Below are positions 41,916 through 56,694 of a stretch of 64,000 nucleotides of DNA, piece after piece. The stretch's first letter is position 1. Each line of letters opens with the position of its first letter. This DNA is from Rhodococcus yunnanensis NBRC 103083 (GTDB lineage Bacteria; Actinomycetota; Actinomycetes; Mycobacteriales; Mycobacteriaceae), in contig NZ_BCXH01000022.1 in NCBI RefSeq assembly GCF_001895005.1, positions 30,976-94,975 on the forward strand, read 5' to 3'. The position numbers were made by a program, and so were the translations under genes. The notes below the pieces were generated by a model. That model searched no databases. It was not told where the DNA came from and was given only the letters and a program-made list of their open reading frames with translations.

Positions 41916-43589
41916 GTGACCGTGAGACAAGGTGTATCCAGGCGGGGCTTTCTGCGCTCGTCGTCCGTCGCGATCGCCGCAGCAGGAGCAGCGTCGGCTG
42001 TGCCTGCTATCGCGCGAGCGCAAGGAACGACGTTCGTACCGTTCCAGCACGGCGTCGCTTCCGGTGATCCGACGCCGGATGCGGTGATCCTGTGGACGCG
42101 GGTGAGTCCGGTTCCCGATGCGACACCAGGGTCCGGGATCGGGCCTGCCACGACGGTCCGATGGCGGGTGGCGTCGGATCCTGAACTGACCACGCTCGTT
42201 CGCAGCGGAACGGTGACCACCGACGCCGACTCCGATCACACCGTCAAGGTCGATGTGGACGGACTCCTGTCCGCGACGTCCTACTACTACAGCTTCGAGA
42301 TCGAAACCGGGGATGCCGCCGGAACACAGTCCGTCGTCGGAACCACGAGGACTGCGCCGAGCAACGACGCCGACCTCGACCGCGTTCGTTTCGGCGTCGT
42401 CTCGTGTTCCAACTGGGAGTCCGGGTACTTCGGGGCGTATCGGCACCTCGCTGCACGCGACGACCTCGACGCGATCATCCACCTCGGGGATTACATCTAC
42501 GAATACGAGACCGGCGGCTTCGCGGGCAAGAACGGCGTGGTCCGCGAGCACAGCCCGGAGCACGAGATCGTCAGCCTCGCCGATTATCGGATCCGCCACG
42601 GCCAGTACAAGAGCGATCCGGATCTGAAATCGGCGCACCTGGGCGTGCCCTGGATATGCACGTGGGACGACCACGAAAGCGCAAACGACGCCTACGACGG
42701 CGGAGCCGAGAACCACCAGCCGGAGACCGAGGGTCCGTGGTCCGACCGCAAAGCTCGCTCGGTCCAGGCTTACTACGAGTGGATGCCGGTGCGCGCAGCG
42801 GGCACCCCGCACAACCGTCACCTGTACCGGCGGCTGCGGTTCGGCACCCTGCTGGAGCTGTCGATGCTCGATCTGCGGACGTACCGTTCGCAGCAGGTGC
42901 TGCCGTTTCAGGGCGGCGACGTCGATTCGCCCGATCGCACCATCACCGGCAAGGACCAGATGGAGTGGCTCACCGAGGGCATCGTGAGCTCGCCGACGCG
43001 GTGGAAGATCGTCGGCAATCCCGTCATGATCACCCCGGTCCTGCTGCCCCCGCTCGAGAGCGAGGCGGCCCGTGCACTGACGGGGTTGCTCGGTATCCCC
43101 GCGGGAGGACTGCCGTACAACGCCGATCCGTGGGACGGCTACACCGCCGACCGCAAGCGACTGCTGAGCGCGATCGCCGACAACTGCGTATCGAACACCG
43201 TCTTCATCACCGGTGACATTCACTCCGCATGGGCATGCGACGTCCCGCTCGACGCGGCGCGCTACTTCGAGACCGGTGGTGTCGCGACAGAACTGGTGGT
43301 GACCTCGGTGTCCTCGGCGAACGTCGACGACCTGACCAAGACGCCGCCGCACACTCTGGGCCGGGTGGCCGAATCGGCGCTGACCACGTTGAACAGGCAC
43401 ATCCGCTACGTCGATCTCGACAGTCATGGTTTCGGAGTATTCGACGTCACGCCATCGGGCGTGCAGATGGATCACTGGTATCTCGATGCCAAGGAAGATC
43501 CGTTGACCGGTGTCTACTGGGGAGCCGGTTTTACCGTCGGCGATGGGGTTGCCCAGGTGGTGGCAGCTCCGCTGCCCGTGCGCGCGTAG
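41916..43589 (+). CDS. phoD: Secreted alkaline phosphatase D (PhoD-like), Tat exported
   Basis: 557 residues. The Tat signal is SRRGFLRSSSVAIAAAGAASAVPAIARAQG cut short here: twin arginine R9-R10 followed by a hydrophobic stretch and AxA cleavage site near residue 36. PhoD motifs HLGDYIYEYE, TWDDHESAND and ITGDIHSAW supply the metal ligands. It hydrolyses phosphodiesters (and monoesters) outside the cell, likely for phosphate supply. GTG at 41916. Expression is normally phosphate-controlled; I see no clear Pho box. Confidence 0.9.
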   Translation: MTVRQGVSRRGFLRSSSVAIAAAGAASAVPAIARAQGTTFVPFQHGVASGDPTPDAVILWTRVSPVPDATPGSGIGPATTVRWRVASDPELTTLVRSGTVTTDADSDHTVKVDVDGLLSATSYYYSFEIETGDAAGTQSVVGTTRTAPSNDADLDRVRFGVVSCSNWESGYFGAYRHLAARDDLDAIIHLGDYIYEYETGGFAGKNGVVREHSPEHEIVSLADYRIRHGQYKSDPDLKSAHLGVPWICTWDDHESANDAYDGGAENHQPETEGPWSDRKARSVQAYYEWMPVRAAGTPHNRHLYRRLRFGTLLELSMLDLRTYRSQQVLPFQGGDVDSPDRTITGKDQMEWLTEGIVSSPTRWKIVGNPVMITPVLLPPLESEAARALTGLLGIPAGGLPYNADPWDGYTADRKRLLSAIADNCVSNTVFITGDIHSAWACDVPLDAARYFETGGVATELVVTSVSSANVDDLTKTPPHTLGRVAESALTTLNRHIRYVDLDSHGFGVFDVTPSGVQMDHWYLDAKEDPLTGVYWGAGFTVGDGVAQVVAAPLPVRA

Positions 43590-43632
43590 TTCCGTTCGTC
43601 CGGCACATCCCGCTCACGGCATACTTGCACCC

Positions 43633-44475
43633 ATGGCTGTACCGAAAATCGTCCTGTTCTACGTGTTCACCCCGCTGCCGGATCCCGAGGCCATCCGGCT
43701 CTGGCAGCACACCCTGGCCGCGTCGAACAATCTGACCGGACGCATCCTGATCTCGGAGCACGGGATCAATGCCACCGTCGGAGGCGAGCTCGACGACGTC
43801 AAGAAGTACGTCCGCGGCACCCGCAGCTACCCGGCGTTCAAGGACGCCGACATCAAGTGGTCGGAAGGACGCGGTGACGATTTTCCGCGGCTCAGCGTCA
43901 AGATTCGCTCGGAGATCGTCACCTTCGGCGCACCCGAGGAGCTGAAGGTCGACGCGGACGGCGTCGTCGGCGGGGGAGTGCACCTCAGCCCGCAGCAGGT
44001 CGACGAACTCGTCGAACAACGCGGAGACGACGTCGTGTTCTTCGACGGACGAAATGCCTTCGAGGCGCAGATCGGAAGATTCAAGAACGCGGTGATTCCC
44101 GACGTCGACACCACGCGCGACTTCGTCACCCAACTCGATTCCGGGCAGTTCGACCATCTCAAGAACAAGCCGGTGGTCACCTACTGCACCGGCGGAGTGC
44201 GCTGTGAGGTGCTGTCCTCGCTGATGCGCTCCCGCGGGTTCGAAGAGGTGTATCAGCTCGACGGCGGCATCGTCCGCTACGGGGAGACCTACGGCGACGA
44301 TTCGCTGTGGGAGGGCTCGCTCTACGTCTTCGACAAACGCATGAAGATCGACTTCTCGGACCATACCTCGGTGATCGGCCGCTGCACCGTGTGTGCGAAC
44401 CCGACGTCGAGATACCAAGATTTCGACGACGACGAAGGGCGCGGCCTGCGTCTGGTGTGCGTGGACTGTGCCTGA
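43633..44475 (+). CDS. trhO: tRNA uridine-34 hydroxylase, rhodanese-like (TrhO)
   Basis: 280 residues. N-terminal ferredoxin-like domain, then a rhodanese domain with C185 in YCTGGVRCE as the conserved cysteine. The C-terminal CTVCAN...CVDC cysteines probably bind zinc. TrhO makes 5-hydroxyuridine at the wobble base of tRNAs. ATG at 43633 gives the family start MAVPKIVLFYVF. The stop overlaps the next gene's GTG by 8 bp; both neighbours modify RNA. Confidence 0.9.
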   Translation: MAVPKIVLFYVFTPLPDPEAIRLWQHTLAASNNLTGRILISEHGINATVGGELDDVKKYVRGTRSYPAFKDADIKWSEGRGDDFPRLSVKIRSEIVTFGAPEELKVDADGVVGGGVHLSPQQVDELVEQRGDDVVFFDGRNAFEAQIGRFKNAVIPDVDTTRDFVTQLDSGQFDHLKNKPVVTYCTGGVRCEVLSSLMRSRGFEEVYQLDGGIVRYGETYGDDSLWEGSLYVFDKRMKIDFSDHTSVIGRCTVCANPTSRYQDFDDDEGRGLRLVCVDCA

Positions 44476-45352
44476 ACCGCTTCCGTTCAGAAACGGCTTG
44501 GCGCCGTTGCGAATTCGGCTGCCCCATGGCGAGGTGGCGCCCTCGCTGCTCGAGTTTCTGGAGCGCGAGCACCCGGAGGACGATTGGGCGTCGTCGATCG
44601 AGGGAGGCGAGGTCGTCGACGAGAAGGGTCTTTGTTGGACCGCTGAGAGTCGTTACATACCTGGTCGATTCGTCTATTTTTACCGCGAACCCGCGCCCGA
44701 GGTTCCGGTACCGTTCGAGCTCGACGTTCTGTACGACGACGACGGCCTGGTCGTCGTCGACAAGCCTCATTTTCTCGCCACCATCCCGCGCGGCATGCAC
44801 GTCACCGAGACTGCGACAGTGCGTCTACGACGCCTTCTCGACTGCCCGGATGTGACTCCGGCCCACCGTCTCGACAGGGCGACGGCCGGTGTGCTGATCT
44901 TCACGCGCACCAAAGAACTGCGGCGTCCGTATCAGGAGTTGTTCAGCAACCGCGAGGTTCTCAAGGAGTACGAGGCCGTGGCTGGATTCGATCCATCCCT
45001 CGCATTTCCGCGCGTCGTGCGCAGTCGAATCCTCAAGGACCACGGCGTCATGGTGGCCCGCGAGGAACCCGGCGAGCCGAACAGCGAGACGCGCATCGAG
45101 CTGATCGAGTCGGTGGGGGAGTCCGCTCGCTACCGGCTGTTTCCGCACACCGGGCGCACCCATCAACTACGAATTCACCTGTCGTCGTTGGGTATTCCGA
45201 TCCTGGGTGACCCGTACTATCCGGTGTACACCCGCACCCCCGTCGACGACTTCCACCATCCGCTCCAACTTCTGGCCCGGGCCGTCGAATTCGACGATCC
45301 GATCACCGGCGAGCGGCGTAGGTTCGAAAGCCGCCGCACACTGGCCTTCTAG
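44468..45352 (+). CDS. RluA-family pseudouridine synthase
   Basis: 294 residues. The catalytic aspartate is D136 in AHRLDRATAGVLIF, and HTGRTHQLRIHLSSLGIPILGDPYYP is the second signature. It turns uridine to pseudouridine in rRNA or tRNA; the target is not predictable. GTG at 44468 overlaps the end of trhO (GTGCCTGA), so the pair is translationally coupled. After the stop comes the palindrome array at 45415. Confidence 0.9.
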   Translation: MPEPLPFRNGLAPLRIRLPHGEVAPSLLEFLEREHPEDDWASSIEGGEVVDEKGLCWTAESRYIPGRFVYFYREPAPEVPVPFELDVLYDDDGLVVVDKPHFLATIPRGMHVTETATVRLRRLLDCPDVTPAHRLDRATAGVLIFTRTKELRRPYQELFSNREVLKEYEAVAGFDPSLAFPRVVRSRILKDHGVMVAREEPGEPNSETRIELIESVGESARYRLFPHTGRTHQLRIHLSSLGIPILGDPYYPVYTRTPVDDFHHPLQLLARAVEFDDPITGERRRFESRRTLAF

Positions 45353-45414
45353 CCCCCGCCCGCCCGAATCCCGCCCCGCCCCAATCCCGCCCCGCCCGAT
45401 CCCCGCCCCCTGGT

Positions 45415-45565
45415 CACGCAAACGCACGTGCGTTTGCGTGGGGGTGGGGCGCCGGCCTGCGGTTTTGCCCCCTCGTCACGCAAACGCACGTGCGTTTGCG
45501 TGGGGGTGGGGCGCCGGCCTGGGGGTTTGCCCTCCCCGTCCGCAAACGCACGTGCGTTTGCGGAC
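45415..45565. repeat. Three long palindromes at exact 62-bp spacing
   Basis: Perfect palindromes at 45415-45440 (26 bp), 45477-45502 (26 bp) and 45538-45565 (28 bp) share the half-arm CGCAAACGCAC and its complement. Their centres are 62 bp apart. The first two extend with CA/TG, the third with GTC/GAC, so the outer stem pairs change together. The spacers of the first two are nearly identical G-rich sequence (gggggtggggcgccggcctg). They lie between the convergent RluA and carboxylase genes and may act as terminators or REP-like elements. Confidence 0.92.
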
Positions 45566-45612
45566 AGGAAGGGGGAGGACACAGGGACCGGTGGTGCTGC
45601 AGTTCGACCGAG

Positions 45613-51084
<5,472 letters not shown>

Positions 51085-51837
51085 CGTGTCTCTTCTCGTC
51101 AGTTGTGGAATTCGGTCGCCGGTCGTGGATCGACCGCCGGCCGTGGAGTTCGCCAGACCTTCGACTCGCTCGGGCGGGAATGTGGAACGTGGACGCCCCG
51201 CGCCACGGGTGGTTAGTACCGCGCAGTACGTCCGCTGCTGTGCCGTCCCCGACCATTCGATCCGAACTGCTGTCCCCCCGCTGCTCCTTCGTCACCGATG
51301 GAGCGTGTCTGAATGCGGGTTTATTCTAGCGGCTCACATCGATTTTTCCATGTCAACTGCATTCGGGGTAAGTGTGATTGATATCGCTTCCTTCAAAGGT
51401 CAACTACTGCAGTGACTTTCACGGACTCTGTCCGAAATGGCTGTGAAAAGTCACTGAGGCCTTGACGGCATACTGATGAGTAGCGTTGCCGGAATTGACA
51501 TTTCGCGCGCATAGCAACCCCTTTACTTACCGGCGAGTACGTTACCGTTCGGTACCCGTGCGAGACGAAGGTCGGTTCCCGGCGCGCAGTCCGCTACTTG
51601 CGCCGACGCCTCGGCCGGAGGTATGTTGCGCGGCTCTCTCGCGGCGAGTGGCTGAACTGCAGTGGCGGCTGTGACGTGAGCGCACGCAGGTGGAACGCCT
51701 TTGTGAGTTGACACCACAGAACAGACCGCGAGTTCGGAGAGCATGAACAATTCCGCGATTCCAACTAGTCTGATCCCGAGTATGCAAGCATCGTCCCTGT
51801 TCGAGGACGGCCGTTCGAGGAGTTCAGAGGTCCAACT
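51085..51837. other. 753-bp divergent intergenic region
   Basis: It holds the promoters of the giant carboxylase (minus) and the giant helicase (plus). Base composition is clearly lower in GC around 51310-51420. No reading frame here has coding character. The only structure I see is the nested hairpin at 51410-51456. Confidence 0.6.
51410..51456. promoter_or_regulatory. Nested inverted repeat in the carboxylase/helicase divergent region
   Basis: Outer arms CAGTGACTTTCAC (51410-51422) and GTGAAAAGTCACTG (51443-51456) pair with one bulged base. Inside is CGGAC-TCT-GTCCG (51422-51434). It could be a repressor site, a small RNA hairpin or a terminator. Confidence 0.5.
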
Positions 51838-54800
51838 GTGTCGACTGCATCGGTTTCCGGGAGCGAGCCCGTCGGTGGTGCAACCGAGGGAGGTGGTGCA
51901 ACCGAGGGAGGTGGTGCGACCGAGGGAGGTGGTGCGACCGGGGGAACGGGCGAGATTCACAGCAAGGTGCTTCGGCTTCTTCGTTTTCTCCGAGAGATCG
52001 TCACCGCACGCTCCGAACCGACGTTGCACTACGAGAAGCATCTCCGTGTCGAGTGGCTGCACGGTGATTCGCGTGCGGCCGAGGTCGACGCCTCCGCCGT
52101 CAACGGTGGGCTCGTCTTGCGAGCGAGGCGGGTACAGGTCGTGGACCCGCCGGAGCTGCCGGAGGTCCTGGTAGGGCTCGTGGATGCGGCGATGGTCGAG
52201 GACAGTCGCTACCGCGCCCTCGAGCTGAATTCAGCCGGGCTTCCGTCGTCGTCCTCCGACGACACCGATGCCGACGCCGACTCCGATGTGCGCCGTGTGT
52301 ACGAGATCCGCACTGCGTTCGCGGCGTACTCGGCGCAGTGGCGAGGGTGGGCCGACACCGACCGACTCTCGCGGCCGAAGGCGTTGCTCTACCAGGCGCT
52401 GCAGTTGATGATGCACGACCTCGCATCGCGGCCGGAGTCGGTCGAACTGGTTCTGGCATCGGGTCTGCTGACACTCGCGGCAGCGGATTCGGACGACACC
52501 GTCAGCACACATCTCGTGACCCAGGCCGCCACGATAGAGCGCGACGTCCGCACCGGAGACCTGATGGTCAAGCTTGCCGGCATCGGTCAACCTCGACTAG
52601 AGGACACCCAACTTCTCACCGGAAGGCCGGGATTCGACGCGGTGGAGTCGGCTCGGTTCCAGCAGGAACTATCGGGCCGAATCGCATCGCCGCTCGACCC
52701 GTCGGTGATCCCGTTTCTCGCCGAGTGGGCTGATCGGGCCCTGGCGTTCCCCGTCGATGTACATGCCGATCTCGAGCGGCCGTCGACCTTCGCCACCGCG
52801 GAGCGATCGACTCTGACCGCGTCGCCTGCGTTGCTTCTGCGCACCAGAAATGCATTCGCCCTGCGGGACTACTACGAGCAGATGATCATCGATCTGGAGA
52901 CGGAAGACGCCACGGTGCCACTCGGGCTCGCGCAGCTGGTGGAGCCCATCGAACCTGCCGATCGACTGGCATGGCTCGCGCGCACCGGCGCGGCGGAAGC
53001 GCATTCGCTGGCCGAGGATCCGTTGTTCCCGCTGCCCGCGAACGCCGAGCAGTCGCAGATCGTACGACGGCTCGGCGTGGACAGTGGAGTGGTGGTGGAG
53101 GGTCCCCCCGGTACCGGTAAGACTCACACGATCGCGAACCTGATGTCCTCGTTGCTCGCCAGCGGACAGCGTGTGCTGGTGACGAGCGAGAAGTCGCAGG
53201 CCCTTCGCGTACTCCGTGACAAGCTCCCGCCCGAACTGCAAGAACTGTGTGTGTCCATCACGGATCTCTCGCGAGGTGGATCCGAGGAGCTGAGCCGGAG
53301 CATCTCCCGCATCGCCGACAGGAAGGCGGCGTACGACGACGTCGACGAGTCCGAGAAGATCGAGTCGCTGCGCGGCAGGAGGACCGACACGCTCGCCCGC
53401 CGGGCAGAACTCGTGGAGTCGATGGCTGCACTCCGCGACTCGGAAACCGTGGTGCATCGTCAGGTGTCCGACGGATACGACGGCACCACGGCCGCCGTCG
53501 TTCGCAAGGTCATGGCCGCCACCGACGCCAACGAATGGCTTCCTGGGCCACTGCTCACCGATCGACCGCCCCTCAGCGGTGCCGAAGTGGACACGTTGAG
53601 AACGCTCATTGCCACGGCTCCCGAGGGCCGAGCTCGTCGATCGCGACAATCGCTGCCGCGGCTGCAGGAAATCCTGCCCAATTCGGCCGAGCTGCGATTG
53701 CTGTGCCGACGAGCAGGTGCGCAGGTGGCCGCTGTGTCCGAGCAGACTGCGCAGTTGCTCGAATTCCTGGCCGGTATCGACCCAGCGGACGCCTACGACA
53801 TCCGGCGACTGTGCGAGGAACTCGAGACACGGGTGCGCGAGGTGGAAGAACTCGACTCGGTCTTTCGTCAGCTGACCGACTCGGTACTGTCCGGTGAAGC
53901 CGCCCATCTGTGGTCGCGGGTGAGCGGAATCGTACCGATGGTCGATCTTGCAGCGCAGTCGGACCGTTTCGTCGGCGCACACGACGTGCAGTGCTCGGCC
54001 GTCGACTCCGCCGCTCTCCGGGCGATGGAATCGCTTGCCGTGGCGTTGGAATCGGGCATCGAGTGGAAGGGTCGGTTCAGGAAGAGCGAGCAGCAGAGAG
54101 TCGTCGAAGAACTGGGAATCATTGCCACCGTGGACGAGATGCCGCCGACGACGGCGCTCGCAGCGCGATTGGTGACCGAGCACATTCGGGCCCTCGAGAT
54201 CGTCGGCACCGCCTCGGTGTTGCTCGCGGATCTACGAATCTCGGTGTCCACCGAGGGTTCTCGCTCGCGGCAGGTCAATGATCTCGGCCTCGTCGCCAGC
54301 AATCTGACTCGTGTTGCGGGCGCGCTCCACGCGCGCGATGCTCTCGTGGAGCGGTTGTATTCGGTCTCACCGTCGGCGCCGTGGATCCGAAGCCTCGACG
54401 ACGCACTGCACTTCGCGGGTTCCGCCGGTGCCATCGCCACTCGCGTCGATGCCGACGCAGCGCGGTCGGAACTGGAACAGGCCATGTATCTGCTTGCAAC
54501 GCAGATCGATTCGGGCCCGTCGCCGGAGGGGGCCGCGCTGGTGACCGCATTGAGCAATGCCGACGAGGACGCGGTCGCGGAGGCAGTGGCGGCGTACGAC
54601 CTCGCATGCCAACAACAGCGGGATCAACAGAAGCAGGACGAGTTGGCCGCGTCGTTGTCACAGGCGGCACCCGCGCTGTACGAACTCGTGGTCGACACTG
54701 CCGGTGACCCCGAATGGGACGAACTCAGTTGGCAGATGTCGAAAGCGTGGGCATGGCGGCGGGCGCGTGAGTGGGTGACCGAACAGCATCGTGCGAATTT

Positions 54801-56625
54801 CGCGGACCGACTGGAAGCGGACCTCGACGCGGTCGACGCCGATCTGAGCTACCTCACCGGACGGTTGGCCGCAGCGATGGCGTGGCGGGACTGCCTGGAA
54901 CGCATGACCGCCGTCGAGGTACGGGCGCTGCAGACCTACCGAGAGCACGTGTCGGCCATCGGCGCGGGCGCAGGTCGGTACGCAGAGACGTTCCGAAGTG
55001 CGGCCCGCTCCGCGATGCGCGATGCACAGAGCGCTGTCCCGGCATGGGTCATGCCGCTGCAGCAGGTGCTTGCGTCGATCCCACCGATCCCGGACAGCTT
55101 CGACGTGGTGATCGTCGACGAGGCCAGTCAAGCCGATATCAGCAGCCTGTTTCTGTTGTATCTGGCTCCGCGCGTCATCGTCGTCGGAGACGACAGGCAG
55201 TGTGCCCCAGCGGAAGTGCCGAACTCGGGGACACTGGAAGATGTGTTCACCCGGCTCGACGTCTATCTGCCGGACCTCCCCGAGCACGTCCGAGCCACCT
55301 TGACGACTCGATCCAGTCTCTTCTCCATGCTCAGGACGAGGTTCGGTCAAGTCGTCAGGCTGCGTGAGCATTTCAGGTCGATGCCCGAGATCATCAACTA
55401 CTCGTCGCAGCAGTTCTACGGGGATTCGCCCCTCGTGCCGGTGCGGCAATTCGGTGCCGATCGACTCCCGCCGCTACGGTCGACCTTCGTGCCCGACGCC
55501 GAGGTGGCCGGATCCGGATCGGCGATCGTCAACCGGGCCGAAGCGCTGGCCATCGTCGGTCAGATCGTGAAATGCCTCGCCGACCCTGTCTACGACGGAA
55601 CGACGTTCGGGGTGGTCGTGCTGCAGGGCACCGCTCAGGTGGACGAGATCCGGAACGAGCTCATCAAGCGCATCGGAATAGAGCAGTGGGAGGACCGCCG
55701 ACTCCGCGTCGGCACACCCCCCGATTTTCAGGGCGACGAACGCAACGTCGTGTTCCTGTCGATGGTCGTCGCGCCGGGCCAGAAGTTCGTGGCGCTCACG
55801 GCGAATCAGTACAAGAGGCGGTTCAACGTCGCGACGTCCAGGGCCCAGGATCAGCTGTGGTTGTTCCACTCGGTGACCGGTGACCAGCTCAAACGAGCCG
55901 ACCTTCGCAACTCCCTTCTCGGCTACATGACCGCGATATCGCCTGCACCCGCCGATCCGATGCCGGACGACGTGTCGGGGGACGTACGCCACCCAGCGTT
56001 CGACACGTTGTTCGAGCAGCGAATCTTTCTCGAACTTCGCCATCGTGGCTATCACGTCAATCCGGGTGTCGTGATCAACAACCGAAGGATCGACCTGGTT
56101 GTGACCGGTCGGTCGTCCAGGCTCGCGGTCGAATGCGACGGCGACATCGTGTTGAGCTCACCGGCACGCCGAAAGGCAGACCTGCAGCGCGAGCAGGAAC
56201 TCAAGCGGTGCGGGTGGACGTTCTGGCGGGTCCGTGAATCGGAATACTGGCTCGACCCCACCGCCGCACTCGACGGGTTGTGGGCGACGCTGTCGGCAGT
56301 GCGGATCGAACCACACACGGTGGACGTCGGACCGGACTCGGCAGTATCCGCCGAATGGGTACCGGTCGACCTCGATCCGCCGCGCGAAGAACTTTTCGCC
56401 GAGGTCGCGTTGTCGGGCTCGCCGACGCGCCCGGACCCGGTCGGTGACACCGGGGACGGTCACTGGAACGGGTGGCTCGGCAGTGCAGCACGCGAGCGCA
56501 CCGACATGTGGACCATGCCGCCCAGCCAGGAACTTCCGGTCAACAGCTCGTACGGCAACGGCTTTCTGGGCAACGGCTTTCAGGGCAACGGCTTTCACGA
56601 CGAGGGAGTCGATCGCCGCAGCTGA
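51838..56625 (+). CDS. SF1 (Upf1/Dna2-like) helicase with C-terminal Vsr/MTES_1575-like nuclease domain
   Basis: 1595 residues. After a GGATEGG repeat (residues 13-36) comes an N-terminal region of about 380 residues I cannot assign. The helicase core has Walker A EGPPGTGKTHT near 422-430, a long helical insert (about 480-1060), Walker B VVIVDEASQAD near 1093, GDDRQCAP and RRFNVATSRAQDQLW. The C-terminal domain (about 1390-1475) has the PD-(D/E)XK-like pattern RRIDLVV...LAVECDGD of REase_MTES_1575/Vsr proteins. This layout recalls DUF4011-helicase-Vsr defence proteins, but DUF4011 is not evident. It may act alone against foreign DNA. GTG at 51838 follows AGAGGTCCAACT. The tail carries GNGFx repeats. 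Confidence 0.82.
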   Translation: MSTASVSGSEPVGGATEGGGATEGGGATEGGGATGGTGEIHSKVLRLLRFLREIVTARSEPTLHYEKHLRVEWLHGDSRAAEVDASAVNGGLVLRARRVQVVDPPELPEVLVGLVDAAMVEDSRYRALELNSAGLPSSSSDDTDADADSDVRRVYEIRTAFAAYSAQWRGWADTDRLSRPKALLYQALQLMMHDLASRPESVELVLASGLLTLAAADSDDTVSTHLVTQAATIERDVRTGDLMVKLAGIGQPRLEDTQLLTGRPGFDAVESARFQQELSGRIASPLDPSVIPFLAEWADRALAFPVDVHADLERPSTFATAERSTLTASPALLLRTRNAFALRDYYEQMIIDLETEDATVPLGLAQLVEPIEPADRLAWLARTGAAEAHSLAEDPLFPLPANAEQSQIVRRLGVDSGVVVEGPPGTGKTHTIANLMSSLLASGQRVLVTSEKSQALRVLRDKLPPELQELCVSITDLSRGGSEELSRSISRIADRKAAYDDVDESEKIESLRGRRTDTLARRAELVESMAALRDSETVVHRQVSDGYDGTTAAVVRKVMAATDANEWLPGPLLTDRPPLSGAEVDTLRTLIATAPEGRARRSRQSLPRLQEILPNSAELRLLCRRAGAQVAAVSEQTAQLLEFLAGIDPADAYDIRRLCEELETRVREVEELDSVFRQLTDSVLSGEAAHLWSRVSGIVPMVDLAAQSDRFVGAHDVQCSAVDSAALRAMESLAVALESGIEWKGRFRKSEQQRVVEELGIIATVDEMPPTTALAARLVTEHIRALEIVGTASVLLADLRISVSTEGSRSRQVNDLGLVASNLTRVAGALHARDALVERLYSVSPSAPWIRSLDDALHFAGSAGAIATRVDADAARSELEQAMYLLATQIDSGPSPEGAALVTALSNADEDAVAEAVAAYDLACQQQRDQQKQDELAASLSQAAPALYELVVDTAGDPEWDELSWQMSKAWAWRRAREWVTEQHRANFADRLEADLDAVDADLSYLTGRLAAAMAWRDCLERMTAVEVRALQTYREHVSAIGAGAGRYAETFRSAARSAMRDAQSAVPAWVMPLQQVLASIPPIPDSFDVVIVDEASQADISSLFLLYLAPRVIVVGDDRQCAPAEVPNSGTLEDVFTRLDVYLPDLPEHVRATLTTRSSLFSMLRTRFGQVVRLREHFRSMPEIINYSSQQFYGDSPLVPVRQFGADRLPPLRSTFVPDAEVAGSGSAIVNRAEALAIVGQIVKCLADPVYDGTTFGVVVLQGTAQVDEIRNELIKRIGIEQWEDRRLRVGTPPDFQGDERNVVFLSMVVAPGQKFVALTANQYKRRFNVATSRAQDQLWLFHSVTGDQLKRADLRNSLLGYMTAISPAPADPMPDDVSGDVRHPAFDTLFEQRIFLELRHRGYHVNPGVVINNRRIDLVVTGRSSRLAVECDGDIVLSSPARRKADLQREQELKRCGWTFWRVRESEYWLDPTAALDGLWATLSAVRIEPHTVDVGPDSAVSAEWVPVDLDPPREELFAEVALSGSPTRPDPVGDTGDGHWNGWLGSAARERTDMWTMPPSQELPVNSSYGNGFLGNGFQGNGFHDEGVDRRS
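51874..51945 (+). repeat. 18-bp in-frame repeat at the 5' end of the helicase-nuclease gene
   Basis: Four 18-bp units (ggtggtgcaaccgaggga and close variants) encode the N-terminal GGATEG repeats. Confidence 0.88.
56554..56598 (+). repeat. 15-bp in-frame repeat at the 3' end of the helicase-nuclease gene
   Basis: Three 15-bp units (ggcaacggctttctg, -cag, -cac) encode GNGFL, GNGFQ, GNGFH close to the C-terminus. Confidence 0.88.
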
Positions 56626-56694
56626 CGTGGGGGAGGGCCCTCCGGTGAGTTACCGTGGTCGGAGTCCATGGAGTCGCCGCGCGAGGAGCCGTAC

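Noticed and set aside
45415..45565. CRISPR-like repeat-spacer arrangement
   Set aside because: The spacers between palindromes are nearly identical, and there are only three repeats with full dyad symmetry.
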